Positions 22,039 to 26,431 of a stretch of 26,431 bases of DNA are shown here, in pieces (positions within the stretch are counted from its first letter, which is position 1; each line of letters starts with the position of its first letter). A program made the translations under genes and the position numbers. Location: positions 1 to 26,431 of the forward strand of contig JAVVPL010000017.1 of the NCBI GenBank assembly GCA_036655775.1, written 5' to 3'. A model generated the notes under the pieces. That model made no database searches. It saw nothing but the letters and a program-made list of their open reading frames with translations, and was not told where the DNA came from. This DNA comes from JAVVPL01 sp036655775. GTDB taxonomy: Bacteria; Bacteroidota; Bacteroidia; Bacteroidales; P3.

Positions 22039-24276
22039 ATGTATCAAATAGATGAAGCGTTTGAAAAAACGGAAATAGAGAGACGTTACCAAAAAATACT
22101 GCATGCCTTTAAGCGCGAATTGACGGACAAAGAGATGCAAGATCTCAATAAAGCATATACTTTGGCGGTAACAGCGCATGCGCATGTGAGGCGCCGATCG
22201 GGAGAGCCCTATATTTATCATCCTTTAGAAGTGGCTTATATTGTGGTCAACGATATAGGCTTAGGTGCGACCTCTGTGATTTGTTCCCTATTGCATGATG
22301 TGGTAGAAGATACCGATTATACCCTTATCGATATTGAAAATATGTTTGGGGTTCCTGTGATGCACATTATTGATGGTCTTACTAAGATTGATGAGATTTT
22401 TGATCAAAATGATTCGTTTTCAACGCAAGCCGAGAATTTTAAAAAAATGTTATTTACTCTTTCGGAAGACGTAAGGGTAATTCTAATCAAATTGGCCGAT
22501 CGTTTGCATAATATGCGCACATTAGATGCGATGCCCTCCGATAAACAACTTAAAATAGCTTCGGAAACCATCAATATTTATGCGCCTTTAGCACATCGTT
22601 TGGGTTTATTTACCATAAAAAGTGAATTAGAGGATTTATCCTTCAAATATACGGATCCTGAAATTTATCAAAATATTTCGGATAAAATTAAAGAATCCGC
22701 GCCTCAACGAGAAGCTTTTATTGTTGATTTTGTAAAACCCATTCGAGAACGTTTGGAAAAAGAAGATTTCAATTTTTCTATCACAGGTCGAATTAAATCA
22801 ATTTGTTCCATTTGGGGGAAAATGCAAAAAAAAGGGGTCACTTTTGAAGAGGTCTATGATTTGTTCGCCATTCGTATTGTACTAGACACACCGATGGAGC
22901 ACGAAAAAACAGAATGCTACAAAGTGTATGGGATTGTTACCGATTTGTATCGTGCCAACCCAAGTCGATTGCGTGACTGGATTGCCATCCCTAAAACGAA
23001 TGGCTATGAGGCGATGCACACCACGGTAATGAGTAATACGGGTCGTTGGGTTGAAGTGCAAATTCGTTCCAAACGCATGGATGAAATTGCGGAAAAAGGC
23101 TATGCTGCGCATTGGAAGTACAAAAATGAAGGTTTAGCTCCTTCCAAAAATCCAGGTCTTGATGAATGGTTGTCCAAAATTCGGGAAATGCTCGAAACGC
23201 CCGACACGAATGCGCTTAGTTTCTTGACCGACTTTCGGATGAATTTTTTTAGTGACGAAGTGTATATATATACCCCTAAAGGAGAAGTGCGAACATTGCC
23301 CAAAGGTGCCACGGTATTGGATTTTGCCTTTCATATACATTCCGAAATTGGCTTTACTGTAATTGGAGCCAAAGTAAACCATCGTTTAGTTCCGCTTAAT
23401 TATGAATTAAAAAGTGGAGATCAAGTAGAAATTATCTATTCAAAAAATCAAAAACCCAGTCCAGAATGGCTCTCATTTGTGGTTACTTCACGTGCTAAGC
23501 AAAGAATCAAAGATTGGTTAAAAGAGGAATATGCTCAATTTTACGAACAAGGCAAAGCCATGGCCACGGCCTATTTACAAGATTTACAAATGTATTTGGG
23601 ACCCGACGAAATTCGGATTTTGCAAGAGCATTTTGGAGTTAAGAAAAGATCGGAATTATATTATAAAATAGCCCTACATCAAATAGAAGAAGAGGATGTA
23701 AAAAACCTTTTTCAAAAATCGGGAAAAGGGAATTGGTTTACCCAATTGTTTCTAAGGCGTAAGGCCAATGGAGGACAGCAAACTACACTGCAAGATGCCA
23801 TTCAAGAACAAATAAAAAACAAACCAGAATCTTTACTTTTGGGTCAAGATGTAAAACATTTAACTTATTTTGTTTCCGAATGCTGCAAAGCTATTCCTGG
23901 CGATGATGTGGTAGGTATTATGACCCCAAATAAAGGGATTGAAGTCCATAGAACCAATTGTCCTAAAGCTACCGAATTGATGTCGCAATATGGCAATCGT
24001 ATTGTAAAAGCTAAGTGGAAAAAAGATGAAAATGTATCTTTTTTGTCGGGTATTAGTTTGAGAGGTTTTGATAGAAAAGGTTTGGCCAAAGATGTGTTAG
24101 ATGAGGTGTCGAGTAAGCATGATATCAATATTCGTTCTATGAATTTTACGGTCAGTGAGGGCGTTTTTAAAGGAGAAATCATGCTCTATATCCAAAACAC
24201 AGAACATTTACACGATTTAATCAAACGAGTCAAACAAATTGAGTCGGTTGAAAAAGTAAAACGGGTAGATGATTAA
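22039..24276 (+). CDS. RelA/SpoT-family bifunctional (p)ppGpp synthetase/hydrolase
   Basis: 745 residues, the long ribosome-associated form. The hydrolase domain has the HD motif HDVVED at 86-91 with H61 upstream and LADRLHNMRT at 152-161. The synthetase domain contains GRIKSICSIWGKM (250-262), YDLFAIRIVL and DWIAIPKTNGYEAMHTTVM (313-331). The segment before it reads RLRD (310-313) where many bifunctional enzymes have RxKD, a conservative change. Then come the TGS domain (about 405-465, DFAFHIHSEIG), a Cys-rich segment (SECCKAIPGDD; HRTNCPK) and a C-terminal ACT domain. With intact HD and synthetase motifs it should both make and degrade (p)ppGpp, the stringent-response alarmone. I give no gene symbol because rel, relA and spoT are all used for this form. 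Confidence 0.96.
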   Translation: MYQIDEAFEKTEIERRYQKILHAFKRELTDKEMQDLNKAYTLAVTAHAHVRRRSGEPYIYHPLEVAYIVVNDIGLGATSVICSLLHDVVEDTDYTLIDIENMFGVPVMHIIDGLTKIDEIFDQNDSFSTQAENFKKMLFTLSEDVRVILIKLADRLHNMRTLDAMPSDKQLKIASETINIYAPLAHRLGLFTIKSELEDLSFKYTDPEIYQNISDKIKESAPQREAFIVDFVKPIRERLEKEDFNFSITGRIKSICSIWGKMQKKGVTFEEVYDLFAIRIVLDTPMEHEKTECYKVYGIVTDLYRANPSRLRDWIAIPKTNGYEAMHTTVMSNTGRWVEVQIRSKRMDEIAEKGYAAHWKYKNEGLAPSKNPGLDEWLSKIREMLETPDTNALSFLTDFRMNFFSDEVYIYTPKGEVRTLPKGATVLDFAFHIHSEIGFTVIGAKVNHRLVPLNYELKSGDQVEIIYSKNQKPSPEWLSFVVTSRAKQRIKDWLKEEYAQFYEQGKAMATAYLQDLQMYLGPDEIRILQEHFGVKKRSELYYKIALHQIEEEDVKNLFQKSGKGNWFTQLFLRRKANGGQQTTLQDAIQEQIKNKPESLLLGQDVKHLTYFVSECCKAIPGDDVVGIMTPNKGIEVHRTNCPKATELMSQYGNRIVKAKWKKDENVSFLSGISLRGFDRKGLAKDVLDEVSSKHDINIRSMNFTVSEGVFKGEIMLYIQNTEHLHDLIKRVKQIESVEKVKRVDD

Positions 24277-24284
24277 ATTTTTCG

Positions 24285-24292
24285 TACTTTTG
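24285..24292 (+). promoter_or_regulatory. -7 box upstream of acetate kinase
   Basis: TACTTTTG matches TAnnTTTG, nine bases after the relA/spoT stop. It would give ackA a leader of about 115 bases. No -33 TTTG is at the right distance. Confidence 0.45.
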
Positions 24293-24413
24293 CAAATCGA
24301 AATACACGTATAATCAAAAAAATATTTATAATGAAACCCTCTATGTCGATATTCATACTCTAGAGAGATGAAAGGGCAAGCGCGTTTCATGCAATTTAAA
24401 AATTAGTTATATT

Positions 24414-25616
24414 ATGAAAGTTCTCGTTTTGAACTGTGGTAGTTCTTCTATTAAGTATCAGTTAATTAATATGGGCAAAGGGGCGGATGTACTTGCCAAA
24501 GGTTTGGTGGAACGTATCGGTAGTGATCATGCCGAACTCACACATCAGGTGCCAGGTAAAGATAAAATAAAAGCGGTCAAAGTCGTAGCCGACCATCAAG
24601 TAGGTATCAATTGGGTGTTGGAACATTTGACGAGCCCTCAGTGTGGAGTAATTAAAAATGTAGAAGAGATTGCCGCCGTAGGACATCGGGTGGCACATGG
24701 CGGAGAGCAATTTAAAACGAGTGTTTTGGTTAGTCCACAAGTTTTAATCGATTTGGAAAAAATTACGCCTTTAGCTCCTTTGCACAATCCTGCCAATTTG
24801 AAAGGGATTACCTCTATGCAAGCCCTTTTACCTAAGGTGCCTCAAGTAGCGGTTTTTGACACCTCATTTCATCAAACGATGCCTGCATATTCGTATATGT
24901 ATGCTATCCCTTATGAGTATTACGAAGACTATAAAATTCGTCGTTATGGATTCCATGGCACAAGCCATAAATTTGTAGCTCAAAAAGCGGCCGATTTAAT
25001 AGGGGTAGATATCAAAAAAGTAAACATTATATCTTGTCATTTAGGCAATGGCGCATCTATTGCCGCTATTCAACAAGGTAAATCGGTGGACACCTCTATG
25101 GGCTTTACTCCTGTGGAAGGTTTGGTAATGGGAACGCGTGCGGGTGATTTGGATTTAGGTGCGGCCTTGTTAATCATGGAAAAAGGAAATTTAAGTATAC
25201 AACAAGCCAATGATGTGTTCAATAAAAAAAGCGGATTGCAAGGAATATCGGGTGTTTCGTCCGATATGAGAGATTTGGAAACTGCCGCCTCACAAGGCAA
25301 TAAACGAGCACAATTGGCATTGCAAATGTTTGAATATAGAGTTAAAAAATATATTGGTGCCTATGCGGCCGTAATGGGAGGAGTCGATATTATTTTATTT
25401 ACTGGAGGAATTGGAGAAAAAGCTTGCAAATTTAGCCAAGAGATTTTCGAATCGTTTTGCCTTTTAGGTTTAGAGTTTTATTCCAAAGCCAAATATGTCG
25501 TACGTGGAAAAGATCAAATTTTGACTCAGCCTAATTCCAAAGTTAAAGCGGTAGTAGTAACCACCGACGAAGAGTTGGTAATTGCTACCGATACGTTTAA
25601 TATAGTGACCAAATAA
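24414..25616 (+). CDS. ackA: Acetate kinase
   Basis: 400 residues, the normal length. Converts acetyl phosphate plus ADP to acetate plus ATP, and back. Motifs: LNCGSSSIKYQL at 6-17 (N7 and the phosphate-binding loop), HRVAHGGEQF at 91-100 with R92, VFDTSFHQTMP with D149, GFHGTSHKFV with H181, SCHLGNGAS and GVDIILFTGGIGE. Cytoplasmic, in fermentative energy conservation or acetate use. Phosphotransacetylase, its usual partner, is not next to it in this window; it could lie elsewhere. The lipoamide dehydrogenase gene follows after 20 bases on the same strand. Confidence 0.97.
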   Translation: MKVLVLNCGSSSIKYQLINMGKGADVLAKGLVERIGSDHAELTHQVPGKDKIKAVKVVADHQVGINWVLEHLTSPQCGVIKNVEEIAAVGHRVAHGGEQFKTSVLVSPQVLIDLEKITPLAPLHNPANLKGITSMQALLPKVPQVAVFDTSFHQTMPAYSYMYAIPYEYYEDYKIRRYGFHGTSHKFVAQKAADLIGVDIKKVNIISCHLGNGASIAAIQQGKSVDTSMGFTPVEGLVMGTRAGDLDLGAALLIMEKGNLSIQQANDVFNKKSGLQGISGVSSDMRDLETAASQGNKRAQLALQMFEYRVKKYIGAYAAVMGGVDIILFTGGIGEKACKFSQEIFESFCLLGLEFYSKAKYVVRGKDQILTQPNSKVKAVVVTTDEELVIATDTFNIVTK

Positions 25617-25636
25617 GTAAATAAAATTAAGTAGAT

Positions 25637-26431
25637 ATGGATTTTGATTTAATAGTCGTAGGTAGCGGCCCTGGTGGCTATGTGGCTGCCATTAGAGCTG
25701 CGCAATTGGGTTTGCATACAGCTATTGTGGAACGTTCGGAATTGGGCGGAATTTGTTTAAATTGGGGTTGTATTCCAACAAAAGCTTTATTAAAAAGTGC
25801 GCAAGCCTACCAATATGCCAAACATAGCGAATTGTATGGGGTCAAAATTGAAGGAAGTGTGACCCCCGATTTGGAAGCGATGGTAAAACGAAGTCGAACT
25901 GTGGCCGAAACGATGAGCAAAGGCATTGCGTATTTGCTGGCTAAATATAAAGTAAGCATTATTGCTGGTACTGCAAAATTAAAATCGAAGCAGCTTGTAG
26001 AGGTGCTTTCTGCGCAAGGCGAAAGTGTTGAATATACCGCTTCTCATATTCTTTTGGCAACGGGTTCACGTTCGCGTGAATTGCCCAATCTGCCTCAAGA
26101 TGGCGTTAAAATTATAGGTTACCGTCAAGCGATGACTTTGCCTTTTATGCCTAGTTCTATGGTCGTGGTGGGTTCGGGAGCCATAGGCTCGGAATTTGCC
26201 CATTTTTATCAGTCTATTGGGGTGCAAGTTACTTTGATCGAATTTTTGCCTGCGATTGTACCTGTGGAAGATGCCGATATTTCGGCTCAATTGGGCCGCT
26301 GTTTCAAAAAAAATGGCATGAAGGTAATGGTGGATGCTTCGGTAGAAAGAGTGGATACTACGGGTTCTAAATGCAAAGTATATGTCAAAACCAAAAAAGG
26401 CGAAGAGATGATTGAAGCGGATGTGGTTTTG
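25637..26431 (+). CDS. lpdA: Dihydrolipoyl dehydrogenase (3'-truncated by the window edge)
   Basis: The first 265 residues of a flavoprotein disulfide reductase, open to the last base. FAD-binding GSGPGGYVAA at 9-18; redox-active disulfide C40 and C45 in GGICLNWGCIPTK; ATGSRSRELP; second, NAD-binding GSGAIGSEF near residue 180. The LNWGC form with Trp is seen in many lipoamide dehydrogenases. It reoxidises the dihydrolipoyl groups of pyruvate, 2-oxoglutarate or branched-chain dehydrogenase complexes, or the glycine cleavage system. Which complex cannot be told, as no E1, E2 or H-protein gene is in view. It is probably cotranscribed with ackA. Confidence 0.95.
   Translation, partial: MDFDLIVVGSGPGGYVAAIRAAQLGLHTAIVERSELGGICLNWGCIPTKALLKSAQAYQYAKHSELYGVKIEGSVTPDLEAMVKRSRTVAETMSKGIAYLLAKYKVSIIAGTAKLKSKQLVEVLSAQGESVEYTASHILLATGSRSRELPNLPQDGVKIIGYRQAMTLPFMPSSMVVVGSGAIGSEFAHFYQSIGVQVTLIEFLPAIVPVEDADISAQLGRCFKKNGMKVMVDASVERVDTTGSKCKVYVKTKKGEEMIEADVVL

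Noticed and set aside
1..26431. Defence system, phage, transposon or CRISPR content
   Set aside because: No transposase, integrase, nuclease-defence pair, long inverted repeat or spaced repeat array was seen; the genes are glycan and housekeeping types.

Overview
This is low-GC DNA from a member of the Bacteroidota. The evidence is the promoter style (repeated TAnnTTTG -7 boxes, several with a TTTG about 17-20 bases upstream), the general lack of Shine-Dalgarno sites, a Rho factor with a very long charged N-terminal insertion, a DUF4293-type membrane protein, and a fused KorA plus KorB ferredoxin oxidoreductase pair. Genus cannot be judged from the sequence. Two runs of N (3370-3379 and 16691-16701) are assembly gaps, and each falls inside a real gene.

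Left part (1-9197) is a surface-polysaccharide or glycan locus. On the + strand lie a truncated DegT-type sugar aminotransferase, a small PglC-like phosphoglycosyl transferase, GDP-mannose 4,6-dehydratase (gmd) and GDP-L-fucose synthase (fcl, split by a gap). On the - strand is a membrane-bound WbpM/CapD/PglF-type UDP-sugar dehydratase. Then come, on the + strand, a Wzy/O-antigen-ligase-like membrane protein and an outer-membrane-protein-like gene joined to it, and on the - strand a Wzx-type flippase. Together they would make nucleotide sugars (GDP-fucose, probably a UDP-4-amino-4,6-dideoxy sugar), start the glycan on a polyprenyl phosphate, flip it and polymerise or transfer it. No ordinary glycosyltransferase is present, so those genes must lie elsewhere.

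Middle (9201-15022, all - strand): korB and korA (2-oxoacid:ferredoxin oxidoreductase), with the flippase gene three bases behind korB; a 2[4Fe-4S] ferredoxin upstream of korA with its own promoter and a strong hairpin terminator; then a second, long polytopic phosphoglycosyl transferase and a Gfo/Idh/MocA oxidoreductase, which form an operon.

Right part (15068-26431) is mostly housekeeping: pcm (protein repair), a biotin protein ligase, ispE (isoprenoid synthesis, split by the second gap), a secreted or periplasmic heavy-metal-associated-domain protein, rho, a + strand run of DUF4293 protein, YfcE-like phosphodiesterase, EamA transporter and RelA/SpoT, then acetate kinase and the start of a dihydrolipoyl dehydrogenase running off the window edge.

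No stretch longer than 300 bases lacks a gene. The longest non-coding intervals are the rho/DUF4293 divergent region (19899-20114), the korA/ferredoxin interval (12177-12399), the wbpM/wzy divergent region (5518-5672) and the ackA leader (24277-24413). I saw no tRNA, rRNA, CRISPR array, insertion sequence or phage gene. The most unusual items are the interlocked rho/DUF4293 promoters with a possible upstream ORF in the rho leader, the disordered Rho insertion with two RGRKPK motifs, and a glycan flippase placed in a ferredoxin-oxidoreductase operon. None amounts to a clearly new system.
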